From contig SVON01000002.1 in assembly GCA_015066365.1 (NCBI GenBank), positions 100,697-164,696 of the forward strand: 64,000 nucleotides of DNA, given 5' to 3'. The translations under genes were made by a program, and so were the position numbers. This DNA is from Oscillospiraceae bacterium (GTDB taxonomy: Bacteria; Bacillota; Clostridia; Oscillospirales; Acutalibacteraceae). How positions within the stretch are numbered: position 1 is the stretch's first letter; each line of letters begins with the position of its first letter. The notes beneath the pieces are model-generated. The model did not search any database. It saw only the letters and a list, made by a program, of their open reading frames with translations, and was not told the DNA's origin. Below are positions 45,235 through 53,143 of the stretch, piece after piece.

Positions 45235-45888
45235 ATGAGTATGCAGAAAAACTATGCCGTGTTTGGCCTTGGCCGTTACGGCACCGCCGTAGCCCAAGAA
45301 CTGGCCGCCGCCGGAGCCGAGGTGTTGGCGGTCGACCGAAACCAAGGACTGGTCAACTCTGCCGCCGCCACCATCCCGCTGGTGAAATGCGCCGACATTA
45401 CCGACCCAGAGGTGTTCGAACTGCTGGGCATCAGCAATATGGACGTGGTGATTGTGGCTATGGGCAATCATCTGGAGGAAAGCGTGATGGCGGTCATGCT
45501 GTGCAAGGAGGCCGGCGTTCCCACCGTCATCGCCAAATGCGCCAACGAGACCCACGGAAGAATTTTACAAAAGGTAGGTGCCGACCAGACCATCATTCCG
45601 GAGCAGGAATCCGGCTTCCGTCTGGCAAAGAACCTGCTCTCCTCCGGCTTTGTGGATGTGATGGAGTTGACCGACAAAGTGTCCCTCATCGAATTAGACG
45701 TTCGGCAGGAATGGCAGGGCAAGAGTCTGGCGGACCTGAATCTGCGAAAAAAATACGGCATCAACGTGGTGGCTTTGCGCTCCGGCGAAGACATTGCGGT
45801 GGCGCTGGACCCCTCCGCTCCGCTGGAGCAGAACCAAAAACTGGTGATCATCGCCGATACCGATAAACTGCGCAAATTGAAGGCATAA
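45235..45888 (+). CDS. TrkA/KtrA-type potassium uptake regulatory subunit
   Basis: Cytoplasmic gating ring subunit for the channel above. Start MSMQKNYAVFGLG at 45235 after AAGAGGA. 217 residues: RCK_N Rossmann domain with FGLGRYGTAVAQEL and the acidic VLAVDRN that binds nucleotide ribose, then TrkA_C (about 140-217). Gap to the channel gene is 16 bases, so one operon. Confidence 0.94.
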   Translation: MSMQKNYAVFGLGRYGTAVAQELAAAGAEVLAVDRNQGLVNSAAATIPLVKCADITDPEVFELLGISNMDVVIVAMGNHLEESVMAVMLCKEAGVPTVIAKCANETHGRILQKVGADQTIIPEQESGFRLAKNLLSSGFVDVMELTDKVSLIELDVRQEWQGKSLADLNLRKKYGINVVALRSGEDIAVALDPSAPLEQNQKLVIIADTDKLRKLKA

Positions 45889-45904
45889 GCACCCTTCTCC
45901 CGAC

Positions 45905-45936
45905 AAAAAAAGCCGAGGCGTGAGCCTCGGCTTTTT
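45905..45936. terminator. Bidirectional terminator after K+ uptake operon
   Basis: AAAGCCGAGGC and GCCTCGGCTTT pair around GTGA, with A/T runs on both sides. Confidence 0.88.
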
Positions 45937-45937
45937 C

Positions 45938-47260
45938 TTATTCTTTGACCACCCGCAGGGTATCATAACCATAGTATCGGAACACGCGAACGGCGCTCTC
46001 GCCCACCACCTCGCCGCCCACCAGCACCGGCACGGCAGGGGGGCAACCGACGGTGGGGGTGGCCAGTACCCGACCCAGGCACTGCTCCAGAGGCAAGGTT
46101 TCTGCCGGGGCGAACAAGGCCTGGCGGGGGGACAGCACCCTCTGAGGGGCGGTGACGACGGGGGGAACTTCGGTACGCGGTGCCTGTTTGGGCAGGGCGC
46201 ACAGCGCCCGCTCCACCCGGTCAAAATCCTCGGCGGCATTGTCCGGGGTAAACATCAGCACCGCATAGTCCGGGTCGGCAAACTCGCAGACCACGCCCTG
46301 TGCTTTCAGGTGAGCCGCCAGTTGCTTGCCGGTATAGCCATAGGCTTTGGGGGTTACCGTTACTTTTAGCGGCTCCTCTCCTGCCAGCGGATAGCCGTAA
46401 GCGGTCAGGGCGGCTTTCAACCCCTGCACCCGGTCGCAGCAGACCGCCAAAGCGGCGGGAAACGCACATTCCAGATACGGGTTGACCTTATCTAACGACT
46501 GCAAAATCAGATACGAGGGACTGGTGGAGGCGAACAGACTTAGGGCGTGCTCTGCCTCCTCTGCCCATTCCGCCATCCGATGAGAAAGGTGCAAATAAGC
46601 GCCGCCGGTGAGCACCGGCAGGGTCTTGTGGGCGGAATCGCAACACAGATCCGCCCCCAGGGTGATGGGGTGGCGATCCTGTGGCAAAAACTTGAGATAG
46701 GCCCCGTGGGCGTTGTCCACCAGCAAAAGCGTGCCACGGGCGTGGCACACCTGCGCCAGGGCGGCAATATCCAGGGTGTTGCCCAAATAATCCGGGCTGG
46801 TGACATACACCGCCGCCGGCGGTTCGGCCAGGGCATCCAAGGCCGCCGCTAACCCCTCAGGGGTGACGGCGCAGGCGGTGAGGGTATCCCCGCCGGTCAG
46901 CCACGTCACCTGGGCGTCCAGCAGGGCGCAGGCGGTGACAAAGGTGCTGTGGGCGTTGCGCCCCGCCAGAATGGTGCGCCGACCGGTCTTCTGCATCGCT
47001 AGATACAGCATACCCCGAATGCAGAGGGAACTTCCCTCGGCGGAGTACACCGTCCGGGCGGTGCCGAACAGAGCGGCGGCGTTGTCCTCGCTCTGACGGA
47101 GAATGCCACCGGAGTGATACAGCACGTCCGCGCCGTCGATCTCGGTGATGTCCCACGGCTCACAGCCCAGATGGGACACTCCTTTATGCCCCGGCATATG
47201 GGCTCGCACAAGGCCGCTGTCCCGGTAGGCGTTTATGAAATCACAGATGGGGGTATTCAA
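45938..47260 (-). CDS. Orn/Lys/Arg decarboxylase-family PLP enzyme
   Basis: 440 residues, the short form like YaaO/SpeA of Firmicutes. N-terminal PGHKGVSHLG, EGSSLCIRGMLYLA, DNAHGAYLKFLP and the PLP-binding Lys in CDSAHKTLPVLTGGAY; the C-terminal domain is present but compact. Expected to decarboxylate Arg, Lys or Orn for polyamine synthesis; the substrate cannot be told. The start overlaps the stop of the SCIFF maturase gene by four bases, so the two are translated together. A curious partner for a peptide-maturation system. Confidence 0.88.
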   Translation of the reverse strand: MNTPICDFINAYRDSGLVRAHMPGHKGVSHLGCEPWDITEIDGADVLYHSGGILRQSEDNAAALFGTARTVYSAEGSSLCIRGMLYLAMQKTGRRTILAGRNAHSTFVTACALLDAQVTWLTGGDTLTACAVTPEGLAAALDALAEPPAAVYVTSPDYLGNTLDIAALAQVCHARGTLLLVDNAHGAYLKFLPQDRHPITLGADLCCDSAHKTLPVLTGGAYLHLSHRMAEWAEEAEHALSLFASTSPSYLILQSLDKVNPYLECAFPAALAVCCDRVQGLKAALTAYGYPLAGEEPLKVTVTPKAYGYTGKQLAAHLKAQGVVCEFADPDYAVLMFTPDNAAEDFDRVERALCALPKQAPRTEVPPVVTAPQRVLSPRQALFAPAETLPLEQCLGRVLATPTVGCPPAVPVLVGGEVVGESAVRVFRYYGYDTLRVVKE

Positions 47261-48645
47261 GCCTCATCATCTCCCAAAGTTTTGGCTACTTCCACCATAA
47301 TGGCGCACTCCATCCGCTTGCGGAACAGCTCGCAGCCATACTCATACACGCCGTTGACCGAGCCAGTGGCGTGATAGGCGTTGGCGGCACAACCGCCGGA
47401 GCAATACAGCTTGGCCCAACAGTCGGCGCAATCGGGTCGGGCATAGACGTTGCAGGCGGCAAACTGGCACTGGGTGTCTACGTTGGTGACCCCCTGCCAG
47501 ATGTCGCCCAGCTTGAAGGCCTCTTCGCCCACAAACTGGTGGCAGGGGTACAGGTCGCCCCAGGGGGTCACCGCCATATACTCGGTGCCACTGCCGCAGC
47601 CGGACACCCGCTTATAGATGCAGGGGCCGCCCTTCAGGTCGATCATATAGTGATAGAAGGTAAAGGGGTTGCCTTCTTTGTACCGTTTCAGCATCAGTTC
47701 GGCCAGCTTCTCGTACTGGTCCAGGACGATGGGCAGGTCCTCGGCGGTGAGGGCCGAGGGATCCTCGGGGGCGCACACCACCGGCTCCATAGACAGCTCG
47801 GTAAAGCCCAGATCCAGCATCTGCTGAATATCTTTCAGAAAATCGGGGTTGGCGTGGGTAAAGGTGCCCCGCATATAATAATTCTTGCCACCGCGGGCCT
47901 CCACGAATTTCTGGAATTTGGGGACGATCTTCTCCCAAGAGCCGTTGCCGGCATAGTCCACCCGGTAGGCGTCGTGGATCTCTTTTCGGCCATCCAAGGA
48001 CAGCACCACATTGCTCATCTCCCGGTTGGAAAACTCGATCACGTCCTCGTCCACCAGCACGCCGTTGGTGGTGAGGGTGAACCGGAAATGCTTGCCGGTC
48101 TCCTGCTCCCGCTGCCGGGCATAGGCCACCAGTTCCTTGATCATATCCCAGTTCATCAGCGGCTCGCCACCGAAAAAATCCACCTCGAGATTGTGGCGGG
48201 TGCCGCTGTTCTCGATGAGGAAATCCAGAGCCCGCTTACCCACCTCCAGGCTCATCAGAGCCCGGTCGCCGTGGTATTTGCCCTGGCTGGCAAAGCAGTA
48301 AGAGCAATTCAGATTGCAGGTGTGGGCCACGTGCAGGCACAGCGCCTTCACCACCCCGGCGGTCTTGCGCTTGAGGGTGTCCGCCATAGGCTTGAAGGTG
48401 TCGGGGGTGAACAGCTGACCGGCGGCTTTCAATTCGCCGATCTGGTCATAGCAATCCGCCAATTCCTCGGCGGTCACGTCCTCCCGGTGACCGTATTTCT
48501 CCAGCATCTCCGAAAGCAAGGTGTCCCGGTCGGTTTGCTCATAGAATCCAATCATATCGTAGGCTACCTCGTCCACCACGTGAACCGAGCCGGAGCAGAT
48601 GTCCAGCACGATGTTGTAGCCGCCTAATTGATAACGGTGTACCAT
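47257..48645 (-). CDS. SCIFF-peptide radical SAM maturase (thioether-forming)
   Basis: 462 residues. Radical SAM motif HTCNLNCSYCF (CxxxCxxC) near residue 104 and a C-terminal SPASM domain with many Cys (CGSGTEY, PCHQF, FAACNVYARPDCADCWAKLYCSGGC). An N-terminal RRE-like recognition region (residues 1-95) precedes the barrel. The family ties a Cys of the SCIFF precursor to the alpha-carbon of a Thr or other residue. The cognate peptide gene lies immediately upstream, separated by a terminator-like hairpin that should keep maturase levels below peptide levels. Confidence 0.94.
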   Translation of the reverse strand: MVHRYQLGGYNIVLDICSGSVHVVDEVAYDMIGFYEQTDRDTLLSEMLEKYGHREDVTAEELADCYDQIGELKAAGQLFTPDTFKPMADTLKRKTAGVVKALCLHVAHTCNLNCSYCFASQGKYHGDRALMSLEVGKRALDFLIENSGTRHNLEVDFFGGEPLMNWDMIKELVAYARQREQETGKHFRFTLTTNGVLVDEDVIEFSNREMSNVVLSLDGRKEIHDAYRVDYAGNGSWEKIVPKFQKFVEARGGKNYYMRGTFTHANPDFLKDIQQMLDLGFTELSMEPVVCAPEDPSALTAEDLPIVLDQYEKLAELMLKRYKEGNPFTFYHYMIDLKGGPCIYKRVSGCGSGTEYMAVTPWGDLYPCHQFVGEEAFKLGDIWQGVTNVDTQCQFAACNVYARPDCADCWAKLYCSGGCAANAYHATGSVNGVYEYGCELFRKRMECAIMVEVAKTLGDDEA

Positions 48646-48671
48646 AACGTACTCCTCCTACATAGCGTCAT

Positions 48672-48705
48672 AAAAAATGTCGCCATCTGACGATGGCGAC
48701 ATTTT
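48672..48705 (-). terminator. Terminator/attenuator between SCIFF peptide and maturase genes
   Basis: AATGTCGCCATC and GATGGCGACATT form the stem; on the minus strand it ends in TTTTTTA. Partial read-through would give peptide in excess of maturase. Confidence 0.82.
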
Positions 48706-48717
48706 GGGTTGAGCCAA

Positions 48718-48858
48718 TTACTTGTTCTCGCACTCCTGATTGGCAATACCGCAGCTGGTCTTGCAAGCGGACTGGCAGGAAGTCTGGCACTCGCCGCAGC
48801 CACCGTTCTTGGCGCTGTCGCACAGGTTCTTGGTCTCCAGAGTCTGAATGCGCTTCAT
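48718..48858 (-). CDS. scfA: SCIFF ranthipeptide precursor
   Basis: 46-residue six-cysteines-in-forty-five-type peptide. Start MKRIQTLETKNL has AGGAGGGT upstream. The core shows the invariant GGCGECQTSCQSACKTSC block, then a late Cys in QECENK. With Cys13, 21, 24, 28, 32, 36 and 43 it has seven Cys instead of six; Cys13 (NLCDSAK) is the additional one. SCIFF peptides are near universal in Clostridia and are modified by the adjacent radical SAM enzyme; function proposed in quorum sensing or redox control. Confidence 0.96.
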   Translation of the reverse strand: MKRIQTLETKNLCDSAKNGGCGECQTSCQSACKTSCGIANQECENK

Positions 48859-48891
48859 AAGGATAACCCTCCTAATTGCTTAATTTTCCTC

Positions 48892-48920
48892 ATTGTAGCA
48901 CACTTTCCCCCATAAGTCAA
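48892..48920 (-). promoter_or_regulatory. Promoter of the SCIFF operon
   Basis: On the minus strand TTGACT (48920-48915), 17 bases, TACAAT (48897-48892). Confidence 0.82.
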
Positions 48921-48960
48921 TGCACAACTGCAAGGGTTTTGCCCATTTTTTACCCGCCTC

Positions 48961-48989
48961 TTGCGTAAAGCGGTAAAAAATGCTACAAT
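48961..48989 (+). promoter_or_regulatory. Promoter of the NUDIX-AEC-phosphoesterase operon
   Basis: TTGCGT (48961-48966), 17 bases, TACAAT (48984-48989), about 30 bases before the first start codon. Confidence 0.75.
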
Positions 48990-49021
48990 AGCTCTATGAA
49001 ACATTGCCGGGAGGAGTAGAA

Positions 49022-49492
49022 ATGCGCAACACCACCCTTTGCTATATTCATAACGACCGGGGGCAGACCCTGCTGCTCCACCGGGTCAAAAAAGAGAACG
49101 ATCTGAACAAGGATAAATGGATCGGTGTGGGCGGCGGCTTTGAGGATAAAGAAAGCCCCGAGGACTGCCTTATCCGGGAGGTCTATGAGGAGACCGGTCT
49201 CACCCTCACCCGCTACGCCTATCGGGGCATCGTCACCTTTGTGTCGGATACATGGGAGACCGAGTATATGCACCTGTTCACCGCCGACGGCTTCACCGGC
49301 ACCCTCAAGGAGTGCGACGAGGGCACGCTGGAATGGGTGGACGACGCCCAGGTGCCCACCCTGCCCACCTGGGAGGGGGACCGCATCTTCCTTAATTTGC
49401 TGAATGAAAACCGTCCCTTTTTCTCGCTGAAGCTGACCTATACCGGTGAGACCCTCACCGGGGCGGTGCTGGACGGACAACCTCTGATTTGA
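49022..49492 (+). CDS. NUDIX hydrolase (MutT/8-oxo-dGTPase-like)
   Basis: 156 residues, start MRNTTLCYIHND at 49022 after GGGAGGAG. The NUDIX box GGGFEDKESPEDCLIREVYEETGL (residues 37-60) is intact with the REVYEE metal ligands. The C-terminal region fits the YtkD/8-oxo-dGTP diphosphatase-like branch of Firmicutes (SDTWETEYMHLF). Expected to hydrolyse a nucleoside diphosphate-X substrate. First of three plus-strand genes. Confidence 0.88.
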   Translation: MRNTTLCYIHNDRGQTLLLHRVKKENDLNKDKWIGVGGGFEDKESPEDCLIREVYEETGLTLTRYAYRGIVTFVSDTWETEYMHLFTADGFTGTLKECDEGTLEWVDDAQVPTLPTWEGDRIFLNLLNENRPFFSLKLTYTGETLTGAVLDGQPLI

Positions 49493-49513
49493 GCCGGTTA
49501 AAGGAGTAACTGT

Positions 49514-50446
49514 ATGGGAAACGATTTTCTCACGGTGGGCGGACAGGTGCTCACCCTGTTTCTGCTGATCGCGGTGGGGGCGCTGTGCGCCAAGACCCGC
49601 CTGCTGGACGACAAAGCCGTCAAGGCGATGGCCAATTTGGTGCTGTACATCGCCACCCCGGCGGTGATCATCAAATCCTGCATCCGCCCGTTTAACCAAG
49701 CCCTGCTGTGGGATTTTCTCATCGTGGCGGCGGTGGCGGCGGTCAACCATCTGGTGCTCATTTTGGTGGCGAAACTGGTGTTCCGAGACCCGGACGAAAG
49801 ACGCCGCCGGGTGCTGAAATGCTGTACCGTCTTCTCCAACGCCGGCTATATGGCCATCCCGCTCCAGCAGGCCATTCTGGGCGATGACGGCGTGTTTTAT
49901 TGCGCCGCCTACGTCATTGTGTTTAACGTGTTTCTGTGGACCTACGGTCTGATGGAGATGAGCGGTCAGCGCCGCCTTTCCCCCAAACAGATTTTGCTCA
50001 ATCCCGGCGTCATCGGCGTGGCGGTGGGTCTGGTGCTGTTTTTGCTCCCCATTCCGGTGCCTGCCCTTTTGCAGGATGCCATCGGGCACATGGCGGTGCT
50101 GAACACCCCCCTGCCTATGGTGATCATCGGCTATTATCTGATTAAGACCAACCTACTGACCGCCCTCAAGGACAAGGCCGGGTGGTTGTGTATGATCCTG
50201 CGGCTTTTGGGAATGCCCCTGCTGGCGTTGGCAGGTCTGCTGCTCTGCGGCGTGGGCGGAAACGTGCTCACCGCCTGCATGATCTGCATCTCTACCCCGG
50301 CGGCCACCGCCTGCACCATGTTCTCCACCCGCTATGATCTGGACACCGGTCTGTCGGTCAATCTAGTGTCGGTATCCACCCTTTTATCGGTGCTCACCAT
50401 CCCGACGATGGTGGCCATCGCCAACTATCTCGGCTCCATTTTGTGA
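49514..50446 (+). CDS. AEC family transporter (auxin-efflux-carrier type)
   Basis: 310 residues, ten predicted membrane helices in two five-helix halves. Family cues: LLDDKAVKAMANLVLYIATPAVIIKS in helix 1-2 and the central FSNAGYMAIPLQQAILG and C-terminal half with STPAATACTMFS. Bacterial AEC members export or import organic acids such as malate; the substrate is not evident. Ribosome site AAAGGAG; 21 bases after the NUDIX gene. Confidence 0.88.
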   Translation: MGNDFLTVGGQVLTLFLLIAVGALCAKTRLLDDKAVKAMANLVLYIATPAVIIKSCIRPFNQALLWDFLIVAAVAAVNHLVLILVAKLVFRDPDERRRRVLKCCTVFSNAGYMAIPLQQAILGDDGVFYCAAYVIVFNVFLWTYGLMEMSGQRRLSPKQILLNPGVIGVAVGLVLFLLPIPVPALLQDAIGHMAVLNTPLPMVIIGYYLIKTNLLTALKDKAGWLCMILRLLGMPLLALAGLLLCGVGGNVLTACMICISTPAATACTMFSTRYDLDTGLSVNLVSVSTLLSVLTIPTMVAIANYLGSIL

Positions 50447-50458
50447 TGAGGTGAACCT

Positions 50459-51265
50459 ATGAATCTGCAAATTCACGCGTTTCGCATTCCCTTTCCGGGG
50501 ATAACCCCAAAGACCATCTACCACTTCAGCGACTGCCATCTGGGGGTGGCGGATGCCGCCTCCACCCCCGAGGAGACCGCGGCGGCAGAAGAGGCCGCCA
50601 AGGAATTTGACGAGTGCCGCCGGTGGTTTGCGGAGCATTGCCACGAGCCCTTTGACGCCGCCCACTCCGCCCAAGCCTATTTTGAGGAGATTCTCTCCGC
50701 CTGCGGGGACGGCGACGCGGTGCTGTGCGCCGGCGACCTGGTGGAGAGTTTTGTGCCCGCCACCCTGCGGTACGTGGACGAAAAAACCGCCTCCCTGCCT
50801 TTTATGACCGTCTGCGGCAACCACGACACCCCGGAGAAATTCCCGGAGGGGTACGGGTGCTCCGCCGCCAAACAGCCGGTGCAGCGGATGGATCTGGGGG
50901 ACCTGCTGGTGCTGGGCTTTGACGACAGCAAACGGGTGATCACCCAGGAACAGTTGACCGCCCTCAAAGAGGCTCTGCACGGCGACAAGCCCCTGCTCAT
51001 TCTGCTGCACATCCCCTTTGCGGTGTCGGAAAACGAGGCGCTGCTGCGAGGGTGCGGCGAATACTTCCGGCTGAATCACGACGCCTGTCCGGCGGAGAAC
51101 CTGGAATTCATCCGCCTTATCACCGACAACCCCCACCGCATTGTGGCGGTGCTGGCGGGACACCTGCACTTTAACCACCTCTGCCCGGTGGCAGAGGGGC
51201 TGACCCAATACGTATCCTCCCAGGGGATGTGCGGGCATCTAAATAAGTATATCATCGGAGAATAA
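50459..51265 (+). CDS. Calcineurin-like metallophosphoesterase
   Basis: 268 residues. Metal-binding motifs in order: IYHFSDCHLG (D-x-H), LCAGDLVE (GD), TVCGNHDTPE (GNHD), LILLHIPF, and LAGHLHFNH (GHxH). An inserted helical region after the first motif (residues about 35-80) is rich in Glu/Ala. No signal peptide. Twelve bases after the AEC gene, last of the operon. Substrate unknown; could be a phosphodiester or nucleotide. Confidence 0.87.
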   Translation: MNLQIHAFRIPFPGITPKTIYHFSDCHLGVADAASTPEETAAAEEAAKEFDECRRWFAEHCHEPFDAAHSAQAYFEEILSACGDGDAVLCAGDLVESFVPATLRYVDEKTASLPFMTVCGNHDTPEKFPEGYGCSAAKQPVQRMDLGDLLVLGFDDSKRVITQEQLTALKEALHGDKPLLILLHIPFAVSENEALLRGCGEYFRLNHDACPAENLEFIRLITDNPHRIVAVLAGHLHFNHLCPVAEGLTQYVSSQGMCGHLNKYIIGE

Positions 51266-51298
51266 AAAAGAGGTAGGCATCGCCTACCTCTTTTTTTG
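51264..51298 (+). terminator. Terminator of the NUDIX-AEC-phosphoesterase operon
   Basis: AAGAGGTAGGC and GCCTACCTCTT pair around ATC, followed by TTTTTTTG. Confidence 0.88.
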
Positions 51299-51378
51299 TC
51301 AATTCGCCAAGCATTGTCCGGTTTATAACTCTTTGCGTCTGCTAGACTATAAGCACAGACAGCAAAGGAGTGTGTGTT

Positions 51379-51507
51379 ATGTCGTTGTTTGGAAATCTGT
51401 TTGATCTGGATGGGGACGGCGTCCTGTCCCCTGATGAAAAAGCCGCCGAATTGGGCTTTTGGGCGACGATGCTGGAGGAGGAATCCCCCATCGACGCCGA
51501 AGACTAA
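51379..51507 (+). CDS. EF-hand micro-protein
   Basis: 42 residues, MSLFGNLFDLDGDGVLSPDE at the start. Contains one textbook EF-hand loop, DLDGDGVLSPDE (residues 9-20), with Asp1, Asp3, Asp5 and Glu12 for calcium. The rest is an acidic helix (EKAAELGFWATMLEEE). AAAGGAG lies eight bases before the ATG. Monocistronic, with a strong terminator downstream. Resembles a single dockerin-like or calcium-sensor half; unpaired EF-hands usually dimerise. Role unknown. Confidence 0.78.
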   Translation: MSLFGNLFDLDGDGVLSPDEKAAELGFWATMLEEESPIDAED

Positions 51508-51590
51508 GTGTATCCCCAGGGGAATAATTTCTGCCTTTCTTTTCTCTTTTTTTCTCTTTCTTTTCTTTCACTACCTCTTTTCTATACTTC

Positions 51591-51636
51591 AAAAAAACGC
51601 TCCGCGGTCTTTCCCCTGCCGCGGGGCGTTTTTTTG
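51591..51636 (+). terminator. Terminator downstream of the EF-hand gene
   Basis: AACGCTCCGCGG and CCGCGGGGCGTT pair (one mismatch region) around a pyrimidine-rich loop, followed by TTTTTTTG. The 80 bases between stop and hairpin are mostly T/C runs with no coding signal. Confidence 0.75.
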
Positions 51637-51763
51637 CGTCCTGCACCCTTGAAAAAAACGCCTGATCGGTGGCGAAAATTTGTGGAGCGCATCCCGAAAA
51701 ATGGCTTGCTTTTTTTCGTGGGGATGGTATGCTATTCTTAAGAAAACTGATGAGGTGAGCGGT

Positions 51764-52153
51764 ATGGTCGAGGTCGTGGCGGCACTGATTTGGGACGGGG
51801 CGCGGTTTTTAATCTGCCAACGTCCCGCCCACAAAAGCAACGCGCTGCTGTGGGAGTTTGTGGGGGGCAAGGTGAAGCCGGGCGAAACCCACCAAGAGGC
51901 GCTGATACGGGAGTGCCGGGAGGAGCTGGGCATCACCCTGACGGTGGGCGCGCCCTTTATGGACGTGGTCCACCAATACCCGGACATTCTGGTGCATCTA
52001 TCCCTTTATCACGCACAGATCGCCGAGGGCACCCCCACCCTGCTGGAGCACAACGCCCTCAAGTGGATCACCCCTGCAGAAATCCCCGGCTATGCCTTCT
52101 GCCCGGCGGATAAGGATATTCTAACGCAAATCACTACGCAATACAGCGAATAA
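51764..52153 (+). CDS. NUDIX hydrolase, MutT-type
   Basis: 129 residues, start MVEVVAALIWDG at 51764 after GAGGTGAG. Layout is that of MutT: VAALIWDGARFLICQRP, WEFVGGKVKPGETHQEALIRECREELGI with a complete NUDIX box, and WITPAEIPGYAFCPADKDIL at the end. Expected to remove 8-oxo-dGTP from the nucleotide pool. Sits alone between two terminators. Differs from the longer NUDIX at 49 kb, so they are not recent copies. Confidence 0.92.
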   Translation: MVEVVAALIWDGARFLICQRPAHKSNALLWEFVGGKVKPGETHQEALIRECREELGITLTVGAPFMDVVHQYPDILVHLSLYHAQIAEGTPTLLEHNALKWITPAEIPGYAFCPADKDILTQITTQYSE

Positions 52154-52184
52154 AAAAAGCCAACCCAAGCGGGTTGGCTTTTTT
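52152..52184. terminator. Bidirectional terminator between mutT-like gene and aquaporin
   Basis: AAAAGCCAACCC and GGGTTGGCTTTT pair around AAGC with A/T runs at both ends. Confidence 0.87.
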
Positions 52185-52197
52185 CATTCCGTTGCGA

Positions 52198-52983
52198 TTA
52201 TTCAGCGGGGATCTCCACGATCTCGGGAGCGGCCTCAACAGCCACAACCTCGATCTCCTCGTCCTCGTCGTCCTCGTCCTTCTTCGCCTTCTTGCACTTG
52301 GGCAGCTTGATGGAGACGGGCTTGTCAGAGGACAGGAAGCCGTACACCAGAGCGGCCAGCACGCCACCCACCAGGGGAGCCACAAGGAACACCCACAGGT
52401 TGCTCAGAGCCTCGCCGCCGGCCAGCAGAGCCGGGCCAAAGGAACGGGCGGGGTTAACGGAGGTGCCGGTGAAGGTGATGCCCATGATGTGCACCAGGGC
52501 CAGGGTCAGACCAATGACGATACCGGCCACAGCGCCGTTCTCGATCTTAGAGGTGACACCCAGGATAGCCAGCACGAAGATGAAGGTCAGCAGCACCTCG
52601 ATGGCCAGACCCATCAGCAGGTCGCCGTCGTTCCACAGCAGGTTGTTGGCGCCCAGACCGGAGTCCACGCCGAAGAACCAGGCTAGCAGAGCGGCACCGG
52701 CGGTAGCACCGGCAAACTGAGCCACGATATAACCGAAGAAATCCTTGATGCCCATCTTCTTGCTCACCAGCATGGCGATGGACACGGCGGGGTTGATGTG
52801 GCAACCGGAGACGTTGCCGATGGAGTAGGCCATAGCCACGATCACCAGACCGAAGGCCAGAGCGGTCAGCAGATAGCCGGAGCCCTCAGCCGCATTACAG
52901 CCCACAGCGCAGGCGGTACCGCAACCCAGCAGCACCAGCACAAAGGTGCCGATAAACTCGGCAATATACTTTTTCACGTTCAT
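52198..52983 (-). CDS. MIP family aquaporin/glycerol facilitator
   Basis: Passive channel for water or small polyols. Start MNVKKYIAEFIGTF at 52983 after TAGGAGG. 261 residues, six membrane helices and two half-helices with NPA motifs (CHINPAVSIAM and TSVNPARSFGP). The Arg after the second NPA is present. The pattern around the filter (GCGTACAVGC, ITFTGTSVNPARS) favours the AqpZ water-channel type over GlpF. An unusual acidic tail (DEDDEDEEIEVV) ends the protein. Promoter candidate TTGCAT-17-TATTGT lies upstream. Confidence 0.94.
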   Translation of the reverse strand: MNVKKYIAEFIGTFVLVLLGCGTACAVGCNAAEGSGYLLTALAFGLVIVAMAYSIGNVSGCHINPAVSIAMLVSKKMGIKDFFGYIVAQFAGATAGAALLAWFFGVDSGLGANNLLWNDGDLLMGLAIEVLLTFIFVLAILGVTSKIENGAVAGIVIGLTLALVHIMGITFTGTSVNPARSFGPALLAGGEALSNLWVFLVAPLVGGVLAALVYGFLSSDKPVSIKLPKCKKAKKDEDDEDEEIEVVAVEAAPEIVEIPAE

Positions 52984-53095
52984 AAATTTACCTCCTAAAA
53001 ATGTGTAAATACATTCGCTACTATACAATAGCACATTTGCGCGGATTATGCAACAATTTTCTTCGGAGGGATGGCAAAAAATGCAAAAATGAGCC

Positions 53096-53131
53096 AAAAA
53101 AGCCGGGGCAAACCTCGTTTGCCCCGGCAGG
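53096..53131 (-). terminator. Terminator of the zinc-ribbon membrane protein operon
   Basis: AGCCGGGGCAAAC and GTTTGCCCCGGC form the stem; on the minus strand it is followed by TTTTTTGGC. Confidence 0.82.
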
Positions 53132-53143
53132 ATGGGTTCTCGA

